Below, in pieces: positions 43,866 to 53,724 of a stretch of 64,000 bases of DNA (position 1 is the stretch's first letter; every line of letters starts with the position of its first letter). This DNA is from Lichenibacterium ramalinae. GTDB lineage: Bacteria > Pseudomonadota > Alphaproteobacteria > Rhizobiales > Beijerinckiaceae. The stretch covers positions 124,001 to 188,000 of the forward strand of contig NZ_QYBC01000013.1 in the NCBI RefSeq assembly GCF_004137085.1, written 5' to 3'. The notes beneath the pieces were generated by a model. The model was not told where the DNA came from, made no database searches, and saw nothing but the letters and a program-made list of their open reading frames with translations. The translations under genes were made by a program, and so were the position numbers.

Positions 43866-45473
43866 TCACATCCGGAACAGGCCGAAGCGCGTCGGCTCGG
43901 GCGGCGCGTTGAGGGCGGCCGACAGCGACAGCGCCAGGGTCACGCGGGTGTCCTCGGGCGCGATGATGCCGTCGTCCCACAGGCGGGACGAGGCGTAAAA
44001 GGGGTGGCCCTGGGCCTCGTACTGCGCCTCGACCGGTGCCCGGAAGGCGGCCTCGTCCTCGGCCGACCAGGTGCCGCCCCGGGCCTCGATGCCGTCGCGC
44101 TTCACCTCCGCGAGCACGCTGGCGGCCTGGGTGCCGCCCATGACGGAGATGCGGGCATTGGGCCACATCCACAGGAAGCGGGGCGAGTAGGCCCGGCCGC
44201 ACATGCCGTAGTTCCCGGCCCCGAAGGACCCGCCGACGATGACGGTGAGCTTCGGCACCGCCGCCGTCGCCACCGCCGTCACCATCTTGGCGCCGTCGCG
44301 CGCGATGCCGCCGGCCTCGTACCGGCGCCCCACCATGAAGCCCGTGATGTTCTGCAGGAACACGAGCGGCACGCCGCGCTGGGCGCAGAGCTCGACGAAA
44401 TGGGCGCCCTTGCGGGCGCTGTCGCCGAACAGGATGCCGTTGTTGGCGACGATGCCGACCGGCATGCCCCAGATGCGGGCGAAGCCGGTCACGAGGGTGG
44501 GCCCGTGCAGCCGCTTGAACTCGTCGAACTCCGAGCCGTCGACGAGCCGCGCGATGATCTCGCGCGCGTCGTAGGGCTCGCGGGGGTCGCGCGGCACGAC
44601 GCCGCCGAGCCCCGCGGGGTCGACCAGCGGGTCGCGCGGGGGCGCGAGGTCGAGCGCCACGCGCTTGGGCGCGTTGAACGTGCCGACGATGCGCCGGGCG
44701 ATGCCGAGCGCGTGGGCGTCGCTTTCGGCGAGGTGGTCGACGACGCCGGAGGTGCGGGCGTGGAGGTCGCCGCCGCCGAGGTCCTCGGCGGTGACGATTT
44801 CGCCGGTGGCGGCCTTCACCAGGGGCGGGCCGCCGAGGAAGATCGTGCCCTGGTGGCGCACGATGACGCTCTCGTCCGCCATGGCCGGCACGTAGGCGCC
44901 CCCGGCCGTGCAGGACCCCATGACGACGGCGACCTGGGGGATGCCGGCGGCCGACATGCGCGCCTGGTTGAAGAAGATGCGGCCGAAATGCTCGCGGTCG
45001 GGGAAGACCTCGTCCTGGTTGGGCAGGTTGGCGCCGCCCGAATCCACCAGGTAGAGGCATGGCAGGCGGTTCTCCTGCGCGATCTCCTGGGCGCGCAGGT
45101 GCTTCTTCACCGTGACGGGGAAGTAGGTCCCGCCCTTCACGGTGGCGTCGTTGGCCACCACCATGCATTCGCGGCCCATGACGCGGCCGATGCCGGCCAC
45201 GAGGCCGGCGGCCGGCACCTCGCCGCCGTAGAGGCCGTGGGCGGCGAGCCGGCCGATCTCGAGGAAGGGCGCGCCGGGGTCGAGCAGCGCCTCCACCCGG
45301 TCCCGCGGCAGCAGCTTGCCGCGGGCGATGTGGCGGGCCCGGGCCGCCTCCCCGCCGCCCTCGCGGATGCGCGCCGCCGTGGCGCGCAGCTCCGCGACGA
45401 GGCCCGCCATGTGCTCGGCATTGTCGCGAAAGGCGGCCGACCGCGGGTCGAGGGCGCTGGCCAGCATCGTCAT
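43866..45473 (-). CDS. mccB: Methylcrotonoyl-CoA carboxylase, carboxyltransferase beta subunit
   Basis: Transfers carboxyl from biotin to 3-methylcrotonyl-CoA to make 3-methylglutaconyl-CoA. The 535-residue protein has the carboxyltransferase pattern: [63 protein letters not shown] and [12 protein letters not shown]. It begins at ATG 45473, 2 bases after the ivd stop, and ends 2 bases before mccA. The three genes are tightly coupled. The length is normal. Confidence 0.95.
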   Translation of the reverse strand: MTMLASALDPRSAAFRDNAEHMAGLVAELRATAARIREGGGEAARARHIARGKLLPRDRVEALLDPGAPFLEIGRLAAHGLYGGEVPAAGLVAGIGRVMGRECMVVANDATVKGGTYFPVTVKKHLRAQEIAQENRLPCLYLVDSGGANLPNQDEVFPDREHFGRIFFNQARMSAAGIPQVAVVMGSCTAGGAYVPAMADESVIVRHQGTIFLGGPPLVKAATGEIVTAEDLGGGDLHARTSGVVDHLAESDAHALGIARRIVGTFNAPKRVALDLAPPRDPLVDPAGLGGVVPRDPREPYDAREIIARLVDGSEFDEFKRLHGPTLVTGFARIWGMPVGIVANNGILFGDSARKGAHFVELCAQRGVPLVFLQNITGFMVGRRYEAGGIARDGAKMVTAVATAAVPKLTVIVGGSFGAGNYGMCGRAYSPRFLWMWPNARISVMGGTQAASVLAEVKRDGIEARGGTWSAEDEAAFRAPVEAQYEAQGHPFYASSRLWDDGIIAPEDTRVTLALSLSAALNAPPEPTRFGLFRM

Positions 45474-45475
45474 CG

Positions 45476-46669
45476 TCAGGCCGTCTCGTCGAACAATTCG
45501 CGGCCGATCAGCATGCGCCGGATCTCGCTCGTGCCGGCGCCGATCTCGTAGAGCTTGGCGTCGCGGAGCAGGCGCCCGGTCGGATAGTCGGAGGTGTAGC
45601 CGTTGCCGCCGAGGCACTGGATCGCCTCCAGCGCCATCCAGGTCGCCCTCTCGGCCGCGTAGAGGATGGCCCCGGCCGCGTCCTTGCGGGTCGTGCGGCC
45701 GCGGTCGCAGGCCTTGGCCACGGCATAGACGTAGGCCTTGGCGGCGTTCATCGTCGTGTGCATGTCGGCGAGCTTGGCCTGCATGAGCTGGAACTCGCCG
45801 ATGGCCCGGCCGAACTGCCGGCGCTCGTGCACGTAGGGCAGCACGGCGTCCATGCAGGCCTGCATGATGCCGAGCGGGCCGGCGGCCAGCACGGCACGCT
45901 CGTAGTCGAGCCCCGACATGAGCACGTTGACGCCGCGGCCGACCTCGCCGAGCACGTTCTCGGCCGGCACCTCGCAATCGACGAAGACGAGTTCGCAGGT
46001 GTTGGAGCCCCGCATGCCGAGCTTGTCGAGCTTGGGCGCGGTGGAGAAGCCGGCGAAACCGCGCTCCACCAGAAAGGCCGTGATGCCGCGGGACCCGGCC
46101 TCGGGCTCGGTCTTGGCATAGACCACCAGCACGTCGGCATCGGGGCCGTTGGTGATCCACATCTTGGAGCCGTTGATGACGTAGCGGTCGCCGCGCCGCT
46201 CGGCCCGGGTCCGCATCGAGACGACGTCGGACCCCGCCCCCGGCTCGCTCATGGCCAGGGCGCCGACGTGGTCGCCCGACACGAGCCGCCCGAGATAGCG
46301 CTCCTTCTGGTCGTCGTTGCCGTTGCGGTGGATCTGGTTGACGCAAAGGTTGGAATGGGCGCCGTAGCTCAGGCCGACCGAGGCCGAGGCGCGGGAAATC
46401 TCCTCCATGGCGACCACGTGCTCGAGGTAGCCGAGGCCCGCCCCGCCATAGCGCTCGTCGACCGTGACGCCGAGCACGCCGAGGTCGCCCATCTTGGCCC
46501 AAAGGTCCGGCGGGAAGGCGTTGTCGCGGTCGATGGCGGCGGCGCGCGGGGCGATCTCGTGTTCGGCGAAGCTGCGCACCTGGTCGCGGATCATGTCGGC
46601 ATCGTCGCCGAGGTCGAAGTCGAGCGTCGCGCGGCTGTTGGAGCCGCAGCTGTTGGAGCCCTGGACCAT
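45476..46669 (-). CDS. ivd: Isovaleryl-CoA dehydrogenase
   Basis: FAD enzyme that converts isovaleryl-CoA to 3-methylcrotonyl-CoA, handing electrons to ETF. The 397-residue protein has acyl-CoA dehydrogenase motifs [14 protein letters not shown] (about 143) and [16 protein letters not shown] (about 174), and the C-terminal [21 protein letters not shown] segment (split here by residue limits as IQCLGGNGY and TSDYP). A Leu-pathway-type base position is suggested by [10 protein letters not shown] start at ATG 46669. It is first of the minus-strand ivd-mccB-mccA operon and divergent from the MaoC gene. Confidence 0.92.
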   Translation of the reverse strand: MVQGSNSCGSNSRATLDFDLGDDADMIRDQVRSFAEHEIAPRAAAIDRDNAFPPDLWAKMGDLGVLGVTVDERYGGAGLGYLEHVVAMEEISRASASVGLSYGAHSNLCVNQIHRNGNDDQKERYLGRLVSGDHVGALAMSEPGAGSDVVSMRTRAERRGDRYVINGSKMWITNGPDADVLVVYAKTEPEAGSRGITAFLVERGFAGFSTAPKLDKLGMRGSNTCELVFVDCEVPAENVLGEVGRGVNVLMSGLDYERAVLAAGPLGIMQACMDAVLPYVHERRQFGRAIGEFQLMQAKLADMHTTMNAAKAYVYAVAKACDRGRTTRKDAAGAILYAAERATWMALEAIQCLGGNGYTSDYPTGRLLRDAKLYEIGAGTSEIRRMLIGRELFDETA

Positions 46670-46812
46670 CGTCGCATCCCCCCGCCTGCGGCGGGTTGTC
46701 TGGCCCGCTCTGTTGCCGACCGACCGCCGTCGCAGGCACACTACCCTAAAGCGCTTCGCCGCCTCCCGCCAAGACGGGATCGGCGGGCGCGGGAAGCGCA
46801 GGAGGACGCGCG

Positions 46813-47283
46813 ATGCCGGGGCTCTATTTCGACCAGCTGTCCGTCGGCCAGCTGTTCCGCCACGTGTTGCGGCGAACCGTGACGGAGACCGACAATGTCT
46901 GGTTCAGCGCCATCACCCACAACCCGTCACTGCTGCACCTCGACGAGGACTATTGCCGGGAACAGACCGAATTCGGCCGGCGCATCGTCAACAGCGCCTT
47001 CACGCTCGCCCTGATGGTGGGCATCTCGGTGGGCGACACGACGCTCGGCACCGCCATCGCCAACCTCGGCTGGGACGAGGTCCGCTTTCCGAAGCCGCTG
47101 TTCCACGGCGACACGGTGCGGGTGGAGACCGAGGTGGCGGAGCTGCGCGAGAGCAGGTCCCGGCCCAACGCCGGGATCGTCACCTTCGTCCACCGTGCGT
47201 ATAACCAGCACGGCGACCTCGTCGCCAGCTGCCGCCGCACCGGGCTGCAGCTCAAGAGCCCGGCCGACGCGGCCGAGGCCTGA
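46813..47283 (+). CDS. MaoC-family (hot-dog) acyl-CoA dehydratase
   Basis: A 156-residue hot-dog fold protein, predicted to hydrate a short enoyl-CoA. The (R)-hydratase-style pattern is [16 protein letters not shown] (Asp/His about 38-46), with [17 protein letters not shown] and [24 protein letters not shown] is 7 bases before ATG 46813. It is first of a plus-strand run with an acyl-CoA dehydrogenase, and could supply the hydratase step not otherwise present in this cluster. The mesaconyl-CoA hydratase family of the ethylmalonyl-CoA pathway is an alternative. Confidence 0.8.
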   Translation: MPGLYFDQLSVGQLFRHVLRRTVTETDNVWFSAITHNPSLLHLDEDYCREQTEFGRRIVNSAFTLALMVGISVGDTTLGTAIANLGWDEVRFPKPLFHGDTVRVETEVAELRESRSRPNAGIVTFVHRAYNQHGDLVASCRRTGLQLKSPADAAEA

Positions 47284-47299
47284 TCCGGGGAGGGGCGCC

Positions 47300-48436
47300 A
47301 TGGCGGACGACGACGAGGGCGACATCCGCGCCATGGCGCTGGCCTTCGCGCGGGAGCGCATCGCGCCCCACGCCCTCGACTGGGACCGCGACAAGCACTT
47401 CCCCGTCGACGTGATCCGGGCGTCGGCGGCGCTCGGCATGGCGGGGCTCTACGTGGCGGAGGACGTCGGCGGCTCCGGGCTGACGCGGCTCCAGGCCGCC
47501 GTGGTGTTCGAGGCGCTGGCGCAGGGCTGCCCGACGGTCGCGGCCTTCATCTCCATCCACAACATGTGCGCCTGGATGATCGACACGTTCGGCGACTCGG
47601 ACCAGCGCCGGCGCTGGCTGCCGATGCTGTGCCGCATGGACCGGCTCGCCTCCTACTGCCTGACCGAGCCGGGCTCGGGCTCGGATGCCGCGGCGCTGCG
47701 CACCCGCGCGGTGCGGGACGGCGACCATTACGTGCTCGACGGCCAGAAGCAGTTCATCTCGGGGGCGGGCAACCCGGACGATTTCTACGTCGTGATGGCG
47801 CGGACCGGCGGCGAGGGCCCGTCCGGCATCTCGGCCATCGTGGTCGAGGGCGGCACGCCCGGCCTGTCCTTCGGCGCCGACGAGCGCAAGATGGGCTGGA
47901 ACGCCCAGCCGACGCGGGCGGTGATGTTCGAAAACTGCCGCGTGCCGGTGTCGAACCGCCTCGGCCCCGAGGGCGAGGGCTTCCGCTACGCCATGCGGGG
48001 CCTCGACGGCGGGCGCCTCAACATCGCGGCCTGTTCGCTCGGCGGCGCCCAGGCGGCCTTCGACAAGGCGCTGGCCTACATGGCGGAGCGGCAAACCTTC
48101 GGGAAGCGCCTCGACGCCTACCAGGCGCTGCAGTTCCGCCTGGCCGACATGGCCACCGACCTCGAAGCCTCCCGGGCGCTGCTCCACCGCGCCGCCCGGG
48201 CGCTCGACGTTGGCGCTCCCGACGCCACGCGCCTCTGCGCCATGGCCAAGCGCTTCGTCACCGACGCGGGCTCGCGCGTCGCCGACGAGGCGCTGCAGCT
48301 CCACGGCGGCTACGGCTACCTCAGCGACTACGGCGTCGAGAAGATCGTCCGGGACCTCAGGGTGCACCGCATCCTCGAGGGCACCAACGAGATCATGCGG
48401 ATGATCGTGGCGCGGTCGATCCTGGCGGAGCGATGA
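47300..48436 (+). CDS. Acyl-CoA dehydrogenase, isobutyryl-CoA type
   Basis: FAD enzyme of 378 residues. It has CLTEPGSGSDAAALRTRAV (about 120), FISGAGNPDDFYVVMAR, and LQLHGGYGYLSDYGVEKIVRDL. The sequence resembles isobutyryl-CoA dehydrogenase (ACAD8) of valine breakdown. The start is ATG 47300, 16 bases after the maoC stop. Below it lies the inserted toxin-antitoxin pair. Exact substrate is inferred from similarity and context. Confidence 0.88.
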   Translation: MADDDEGDIRAMALAFARERIAPHALDWDRDKHFPVDVIRASAALGMAGLYVAEDVGGSGLTRLQAAVVFEALAQGCPTVAAFISIHNMCAWMIDTFGDSDQRRRWLPMLCRMDRLASYCLTEPGSGSDAAALRTRAVRDGDHYVLDGQKQFISGAGNPDDFYVVMARTGGEGPSGISAIVVEGGTPGLSFGADERKMGWNAQPTRAVMFENCRVPVSNRLGPEGEGFRYAMRGLDGGRLNIAACSLGGAQAAFDKALAYMAERQTFGKRLDAYQALQFRLADMATDLEASRALLHRAARALDVGAPDATRLCAMAKRFVTDAGSRVADEALQLHGGYGYLSDYGVEKIVRDLRVHRILEGTNEIMRMIVARSILAER

Positions 48437-48469
48437 GGCGCGGGGGTCGAGAACGGCCGCACGCGCGCC

Positions 48470-48856
48470 TCACCCGCCCTGGATGTCCGTCTCGCCGAAG
48501 TCGTTGCCCTTGAACAGCAGCGGCTCGCCCCTGGACTTCGCCAAGGCGTAGGCGAAACAGTCGCCGAAGTTCAGACCGGCCCTGTGCCGACCCTTGCCGA
48601 AATCCAGGAAGGCCTGGCGCGCCAGTTGGCCGTGTTCGACGGTCACCGGTTCGATGACGAGCCCGGCGCGCTGAATGAAGGCTTCGGCCTGCCGCATCCC
48701 CTCGGGGCCGAGTTGGCTCTCGATCACCATCGACAGCTCGACATAGGTGGCGACGCTGATGCGGCACACCGCGGCGGCGTGGATGCGCCGCGCGAAGTCA
48801 GCCGCCTCGGGCTCTCGGTACAGGATCGCGACCAGCGCCGAGGTGTCGACGATCAC
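48470..48856 (-). CDS. vapC: VapC-type PIN-domain toxin
   Basis: Predicted RNase of a type II toxin-antitoxin system, 128 residues. The PIN acidic residues are in place: [11 protein letters not shown] (Asp4), [10 protein letters not shown] (Glu about 41) and [12 protein letters not shown] (Asp about 98). It overlaps the antitoxin gene by 4 bases (48853-48856), the usual coupling. Oriented against the flanking catabolic genes, so it looks like an insertion. Confidence 0.93.
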   Translation of the reverse strand: MIVDTSALVAILYREPEAADFARRIHAAAVCRISVATYVELSMVIESQLGPEGMRQAEAFIQRAGLVIEPVTVEHGQLARQAFLDFGKGRHRAGLNFGDCFAYALAKSRGEPLLFKGNDFGETDIQGG

Positions 48857-49101
48857 CGTGGCAGACCCTGGGCGTCGTAGAGCAGGTCGGCATGATCGAC
48901 AGGAGGGCGCTTCACGAGCGCGGCAGCCCGGTCGGCGATCGCCAGCAGGTCCTCGACGCTGGCCCGCCCCTTGCGCCGCTCGATCTCCGCATGGCGCTCG
49001 CGCAGCGCTTCGACGACCACGCGGGTCATGCTCTCGCCGGTGGCGCGGGCGATGGCCTGGGCCAAGCGGTGCGCTTCGGGATCCTTGACGTTCAGGCCCA
49101 T
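48853..49101 (-). CDS. vapB: VapB-type antitoxin
   Basis: An 82-residue antitoxin of the psk/Rv0623-like VapB family. The N-terminal [18 protein letters not shown] is a ribbon/helix DNA-binding-type segment, followed by [16 protein letters not shown], with the C-terminal half ([20 protein letters not shown]) expected to clamp the toxin. It is first in the vapBC unit. The palindrome TTTCTAGAAA begins 11 bases upstream of its start and may be its operator. Confidence 0.9.
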   Translation of the reverse strand: MGLNVKDPEAHRLAQAIARATGESMTRVVVEALRERHAEIERRKGRASVEDLLAIADRAAALVKRPPVDHADLLYDAQGLPR

Positions 49102-49111
49102 CGATGATGTC

Positions 49112-49121
49112 TTTCTAGAAA
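49112..49121. promoter_or_regulatory. Palindrome between vapB and the SDR gene
   Basis: TTTCTAGAAA is a perfect 10-bp palindrome in the 38-base gap between the vapB start and the divergent SDR start. VapBC complexes usually repress their own promoter, so this is a candidate operator that could also affect the SDR-thiolase pair. Inference from position only. Confidence 0.4.
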
Positions 49122-49139
49122 ACAGGACGTCGGTCTACC

Positions 49140-49922
49140 ATGCTAATGCACGACCCGGACGGCACCAAGCGCGTCTTCATGGTCACGGGAGCCGGCTCCG
49201 GGCTCGGCGCCGCGACGGCGCGGGCGATCGCGGAGGCCGGCGGCCGCGTCGTGCTGGTCGACCGGGCGCGCGAGGCCGGGGCGGCGCTGGCGGCCGGGAT
49301 CGGTCCCGCGGCCCGGTTCGCCGCGGCCGACGTCACCGACGCGGCCGAGGTCGCGGCGGCGGTCGACCTCGCCGTCGCGGAGTTCGGCGCTCTGCACGGC
49401 CTCGTCAACTGCGCCGGCGTGGCGCCGGCCGAGCGCATCCTCGGGCGGGACGGGCCGCACGAACTCGACGCTTTCGCCCGCACGGTCTCGATCAACCTCG
49501 TCGGCACCTTCAACGCCCTGCGCCTCGCCGCCGCCGCCATGGCGCGCAACGCGCCGGAGGCGGAGGGCGAGCGCGGCGTGATCGTCAACACCGCCTCGGT
49601 GGCGGCCTTCGACGGGCAGATCGGCCAGGCCGCCTATGCGGCCTCGAAGGGCGGCGTCGCGGCCCTGACGCTGCCGGCGGCGCGGGACCTCGCCCGCCAC
49701 GGCATCCGCGTCGTCGCGGTCGCGCCCGGCATTTTCGAGACGCCCATGCTGGCCGCCATGCCGGAGGCCGTGCGCGAGTCCCTCGGCCAGGGCGTGCCCT
49801 TCCCGCCGCGGCTCGGGCGGCCGCAGGAATTTGCCGCGCTGGTGCTGCACGTCATCGGCAACACCATGCTGAACGGCGAAACCATCCGGCTCGACGGCGC
49901 GCTCCGCATGGCGCCGAAATAG
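49140..49922 (+). CDS. Short-chain dehydrogenase, 3-hydroxyacyl-CoA dehydrogenase type 2-like
   Basis: NAD-dependent SDR of 260 residues with [15 protein letters not shown] (nucleotide motif, about 15-29), NCAGVAPAE, and the catalytic serine region [10 protein letters not shown] followed by YAASKG (Tyr/Lys). It resembles HSD17B10, which oxidises 3-hydroxy-2-methylbutyryl-CoA in isoleucine breakdown. The thiolase gene is 12 bases downstream, so the two act in sequence. The start is ATG 49140, with ATG 49146 possible. The SD is weak (AGGA about 13 bases upstream). Confidence 0.87.
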   Translation: MLMHDPDGTKRVFMVTGAGSGLGAATARAIAEAGGRVVLVDRAREAGAALAAGIGPAARFAAADVTDAAEVAAAVDLAVAEFGALHGLVNCAGVAPAERILGRDGPHELDAFARTVSINLVGTFNALRLAAAAMARNAPEAEGERGVIVNTASVAAFDGQIGQAAYAASKGGVAALTLPAARDLARHGIRVVAVAPGIFETPMLAAMPEAVRESLGQGVPFPPRLGRPQEFAALVLHVIGNTMLNGETIRLDGALRMAPK

Positions 49923-49934
49923 GGAGATCCCGGC

Positions 49935-51119
49935 ATGGCAGACCCGGTCGTCATCGTGGGCGCGGCCCGCACCCCCCTGGGGGCCTTCCAGGGCGGGCTC
50001 GCCGCCGCCACGGCACCGGAGCTCGGTGCCGCCGCCATCCGGGCCGCGGTGGCGCGCGCCGGGATGGCGCCCGCGGCGGTCGACGAGGTGCTGATGGGCT
50101 GCGTGCTGCCGGCCGGGCTCGGCCAGGCCCCGGCCCGGCAGGCGGCGCTCGGGGCCGGCCTGCCGCTCGCCGCCGCCTGCACCACCGTCAACAAGATGTG
50201 CGGCTCGGGCATGAAGGCCACCATGCTGGGCCACGACCTGCTGGTGGCGGGCAGCGCCGAGGCCGTGGTGGCGGGCGGCACCGAGAGCATGTCCAACGCC
50301 CCCTACCTGCTCGACCGCGCCCGCGCCGGCTACCGCATGGGCCACGGCCGGGTGCTGGACCACATGTTCCTCGACGGGCTGGAGGACGCCTACGACCGCG
50401 GGCGCCTGATGGGGAGCTTCGCCGAGGACTGCGCCGGCACGCTGGCGATCTCCCGCGCCGACCAGGACGCCTATGCGCTGGAATCGCTGCGCCGGGCCCG
50501 CGCCGCCCAGGCCGAGGGCGCCTTCGCCGACGAGATCGTGCCCGTCGCCGTCAAGGCCGGGCGGGCCGAGCGGCAGGTTTCGGAGGACGAGGGGCCCGGC
50601 CGGGCCGACCCGGAACGGATCCCGGCGCTGAAGCCCGCCTTCCGCGAGGGCGGCACCGTGACGGCCGCCAATGCCTCGTCGATCTCGGACGGGGCGGCGG
50701 CGCTGGTGCTGATGCGGCGTTCCAGCGCCGAGCGGCACGGGCTGCGGCCCCTCGCCGCCATCGTCGGCCACGCCTCCTTCGCCCACGAACCCGCGCTGTT
50801 TCCCACCGCGCCGGTCGGCGCGCTGAAGCGCCTGTCGGAGCGGACCGGCTGGGCGCTCGGCGACGTCGACCTCTTCGAGATCAACGAGGCCTTCGCGGTC
50901 GTGGCGCTGGCCGCCATGCGGGCGCTGGACCTGCCGCACGAACGCGTCAACGTCCACGGCGGCGCCTGCGCGCTCGGCCACCCGATCGGCGCCTCGGGCG
51001 CCCGCATCCTGGTCACGCTGCTCCACGCGCTGCGCCGCCGGGGGCTCGTGCGCGGCATGGCGGCGCTGTGCATCGGGGGCGGAGAGGCCACGGCGATGGC
51101 GCTGGAGGTGATGGCGTAG
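49935..51119 (+). CDS. Acetyl-CoA C-acyltransferase (thiolase)
   Basis: Thiolase of 394 residues that cleaves 3-ketoacyl-CoA with CoA, or condenses acetyl-CoA. It has the acyl-enzyme cysteine in TTVNKMCGSGMKA (Cys89), NEAFAVVALAA, and GGACALGHPIGASGARI. ATG 49935 follows the SDR stop by 12 bases with GGGAGA upstream. Following the SDR it would cleave 2-methylacetoacetyl-CoA to propionyl-CoA and acetyl-CoA. Other substrates cannot be excluded. Confidence 0.92.
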   Translation: MADPVVIVGAARTPLGAFQGGLAAATAPELGAAAIRAAVARAGMAPAAVDEVLMGCVLPAGLGQAPARQAALGAGLPLAAACTTVNKMCGSGMKATMLGHDLLVAGSAEAVVAGGTESMSNAPYLLDRARAGYRMGHGRVLDHMFLDGLEDAYDRGRLMGSFAEDCAGTLAISRADQDAYALESLRRARAAQAEGAFADEIVPVAVKAGRAERQVSEDEGPGRADPERIPALKPAFREGGTVTAANASSISDGAAALVLMRRSSAERHGLRPLAAIVGHASFAHEPALFPTAPVGALKRLSERTGWALGDVDLFEINEAFAVVALAAMRALDLPHERVNVHGGACALGHPIGASGARILVTLLHALRRRGLVRGMAALCIGGGEATAMALEVMA

Positions 51120-51155
51120 GAGGCCGGGCCACGATGTGGCGCCGGCCCCCCCGGG

Positions 51156-52208
51156 TCACCGCCCGAGGTGCCGGCCGAAGAAGGCGGCGATCTCGGTGAA
51201 GGCTTCGCGCGTCTCCGGGACGCGGTCGTCGAACTGGTACTGGGCGTGGGACTCGCCCTCGTAGACGTTGAGGTCCGCCTCGACGCCGGCCCGCCTGAGC
51301 TTGCGGTGGACCCGTACCGTGTTGCTGAGCAGCTGGTCGCGCGTGCCGGTCGTCAGGATGGCGGGCGGGAAGCCGGTCATGTCGGCGTAGACGGGCGACA
51401 GGAGCGGGTCCCTCATGTCGTGGCCGTGGGCGTAGAAGGCCGCGGCGTCGTCGCAGAAGCCGCTCGGCGACACCAGCACGTTGTCGACGAATTCGTTGGT
51501 GTAGAAGCTGTCGCCGGTCTTGGTCACGTCGGCCATCGGCGTACCCGGGGCGATCGCCCCCGGCATCGGCAGGCCGTCCTGCTTGGCCTTGGCGACCATC
51601 TCCAGCACCAGCGCGCCGCCCGCCGAGGTGCCCTCGATGGCGACGTTGCGCGGCGAGGTCGTCTTGATCGTGTCCCGGTAGACCGCCATGGCGTCGTCGA
51701 GCGCCGCCGGGAAATAGGCGTCGGGCGGCATGCGGTAGTCCACGGCGATCACCTTGTAGCCGCCGAAGCCCGCCATCATCAGGGCTTCCGTCGTGCCGGA
51801 CTCGCCCGGGAAGTAGACGTAGCATCCCCCGTGCACGTGGATCACCACCTTGTCGGCGTTGGCGGGCGGGATGGTGTCGGGCGTCACCACCGTCACCTTG
51901 ACGCCCGCGATCGTGCCGGGCTCGGACTTCACGTGCAGGCGCTCGCGCATCGCCGGCAGACCGGGCACCACGCCGGCGGCGATCTTCTCCGCCATGGCGC
52001 GCCATTCCGCGCCGGTCTTGGGGTGAAAATTCCAATCGGGGTTCAACGGCTTGGCGATGAAGGCCTGCATCTGCGGGCTGATGTCGGCCGTCGGGACCGC
52101 CAGGACCTTGGCGGGAACCGACAGCGGAGGGGCGTCGGCGGCCCGTGCCACCCCGGTCAAGGCCGCCGCGGCCAGCACGGCAACGGCCATCGTTCTCGTC
52201 GGCACCAT
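51156..52208 (-). CDS. Exported alpha/beta hydrolase (HSL/esterase-like)
   Basis: A 350-residue periplasmic esterase of the hormone-sensitive-lipase type. It has a signal peptide at 1-23 (ARAAD), an oxyanion motif HVHGGCYVYF (about 125), nucleophile GTSAGGA (Ser about 196), GTRDQL (Asp about 292) and GESHAQY (His about 323). The start is ATG 52208 with a GGGGGGA stretch upstream. It is convergent with the thiolase gene and probably monocistronic. The substrate is unknown. Confidence 0.88.
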   Translation of the reverse strand: MVPTRTMAVAVLAAAALTGVARAADAPPLSVPAKVLAVPTADISPQMQAFIAKPLNPDWNFHPKTGAEWRAMAEKIAAGVVPGLPAMRERLHVKSEPGTIAGVKVTVVTPDTIPPANADKVVIHVHGGCYVYFPGESGTTEALMMAGFGGYKVIAVDYRMPPDAYFPAALDDAMAVYRDTIKTTSPRNVAIEGTSAGGALVLEMVAKAKQDGLPMPGAIAPGTPMADVTKTGDSFYTNEFVDNVLVSPSGFCDDAAAFYAHGHDMRDPLLSPVYADMTGFPPAILTTGTRDQLLSNTVRVHRKLRRAGVEADLNVYEGESHAQYQFDDRVPETREAFTEIAAFFGRHLGR

Positions 52209-52485
52209 GGTGTTCCCCCCGTCCGTGGTGGATCTGTCGTCCACGAAGCCCGAGTGCAGCACAGAATGATTGCGGTGTCATCAGCCGGATCCGGCCGGCG
52301 GCGGCGGACCCGCCCGCAGGGCCGAGCGGCGTGTCGCGCCTGCCGCGCGTCGGGACAGCGGGCCGGACGCCGGTCGGGTCGGCAGCGAGGCATAGTCGAG
52401 CCCGGCCGGGTGGGTCAGCCCGTCGAAGAGCACGCCGCCGAAGCCGATCGGCCGGGCTCTGCGGGCGGCGCGAAGCCCGGCGCGC

Positions 52486-52947
52486 TCACGGGCTGCGGTC
52501 GAGCGCCTTGCGCATGTAAACCCGCCGCAGCCCTTTCTCCTCGACCCGGCGCGTCTCCGAGTAGCCGATGCGCGTGTAGAGCGCGATGTTCTCCGTCATC
52601 GCCTCGTTGGTGTAGAGCTCGATCGCGTCGTATCCGGCCTCGATCGCCATGCGCTCCGCGCGGTCCAGCATCAGGCGGCCCAGCCCCGAACCCTGGGCGG
52701 CGGGCGCGACCGCGATGTTGTCGAGCAGCATCGCGTCGTCCTGCGGAAGAAGGACGACGAGACCCAGCACGAGGCCGTCGCGCTCGGCGACGTGGACACG
52801 GGCCTCGCCGATCAACGCGGCATAGTCGTCGAGGAGCGGGCCGGGCTCGCGCCCGATGCGGACGACGTAGTGGCGATACGCAGCCTGCACGATCTCTTGG
52901 ACCGCCGCGAGGTCGTGCCGGGTGGCGGGGCGGATGCGCGATGTCAT
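52486..52947 (-). CDS. GNAT-family N-acetyltransferase
   Basis: A 153-residue acetyltransferase. The GNAT core has the acetyl-CoA-binding AVAPAAQGSGLGRLML (about 78-93) and a C-terminal YTRIGYSETRRVEEKGLRRV segment. The start is ATG 52947. The substrate is unknown. It lies 82 bases downstream of the ChaC gene on the same strand, so they might be cotranscribed, but no functional link is evident. Confidence 0.85.
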   Translation of the reverse strand: MTSRIRPATRHDLAAVQEIVQAAYRHYVVRIGREPGPLLDDYAALIGEARVHVAERDGLVLGLVVLLPQDDAMLLDNIAVAPAAQGSGLGRLMLDRAERMAIEAGYDAIELYTNEAMTENIALYTRIGYSETRRVEEKGLRRVYMRKALDRSP

Positions 52948-53029
52948 GACGCCATGCTGCCACGGCCGGAGGCGCCTGGAAACGACCGGCAAGGTGCGGG
53001 ATCGCGAGAGCCGCACGGCAGGCCGGCGG

Positions 53030-53581
53030 TCACCCGGCCCCGTCGAGCCGGCGCAGCACGGCCGCCAGCCTGTCGTCGCGGATGCCCATGGCGACGAGGT
53101 GCTGCTGCGTGTTGCGGAGGTAGTCGATGTTGGGGCCGCCGGTGCCGTGGCCCTGGGCCACGTGGCGCACCACCGCGTCCTCGTCGAGCGTGCCGGCATA
53201 TTGGGCATGGCCGCGCAACGCCACATAGGCGACGGCCGCCAGCCTGCGGCCGTCCGCGAGGCGCACCGGCGCCGCAATCTCCGCATAGACCCCCGAGATC
53301 AGCTCGCGGCGCCGCACGGCATCCAGGGTTGCGGCCCGCGCCGGGGCTGCGATACGGAAGCATTGTCCGACGCAGGAGCCGCCGCGGTCGAGCCCGAGGA
53401 CGAGGCCAGGGCGTCGCTCGGTGCCGCGGTGGTGGTGCGAATAGATGCAGAGGGCCCGATGATAGCCGAACAGCCGTGCCCTGACGCGCTCCTCGAAGCC
53501 GAAATCCGGCCGCCACATCAAAGACCCATAGGCGAAGATCCACAGATCGCCGCCCTCCTCGCCCACCGCCATCGCGCCCAC
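53030..53581 (-). CDS. Gamma-glutamylcyclotransferase, ChaC family
   Basis: Cleaves gamma-glutamyl groups, probably of glutathione, releasing 5-oxoproline. The 183-residue protein has WIFAYGSLMWRP (YGSL motif, about 14-25) and RRRELISGVYAE; the catalytic glutamate lies in this region. ATG 53581 is used; the ATG at 53572 three codons later is possible. The family is normally 180-230 residues, so this is complete. Confidence 0.88.
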   Translation of the reverse strand: MGAMAVGEEGGDLWIFAYGSLMWRPDFGFEERVRARLFGYHRALCIYSHHHRGTERRPGLVLGLDRGGSCVGQCFRIAAPARAATLDAVRRRELISGVYAEIAAPVRLADGRRLAAVAYVALRGHAQYAGTLDEDAVVRHVAQGHGTGGPNIDYLRNTQQHLVAMGIRDDRLAAVLRRLDGAG

Positions 53582-53724
53582 CCCCGCTTCAGCGCCTTCC
53601 CGAACAGATCTGCGTGGGTCGGCCCACGGATCTCCGCGTCCGCCGACAGGGTCGAGACGCAGGACGGCATGGGCGGGCCCCCGCCGTCCTGCTTAGGCCG
53701 GTTCGCACCCCGGAGGGAACCGTC

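Noticed and set aside
52281-52430. Minus-strand frame with a protein-like PIGFGGVLFDGLTHPAGLDY stretch after the GNAT gene
   Set aside because: It is short, lacks a start codon with SD and runs out of frame from the GNAT gene. It may be a remnant, but chance is equally likely.
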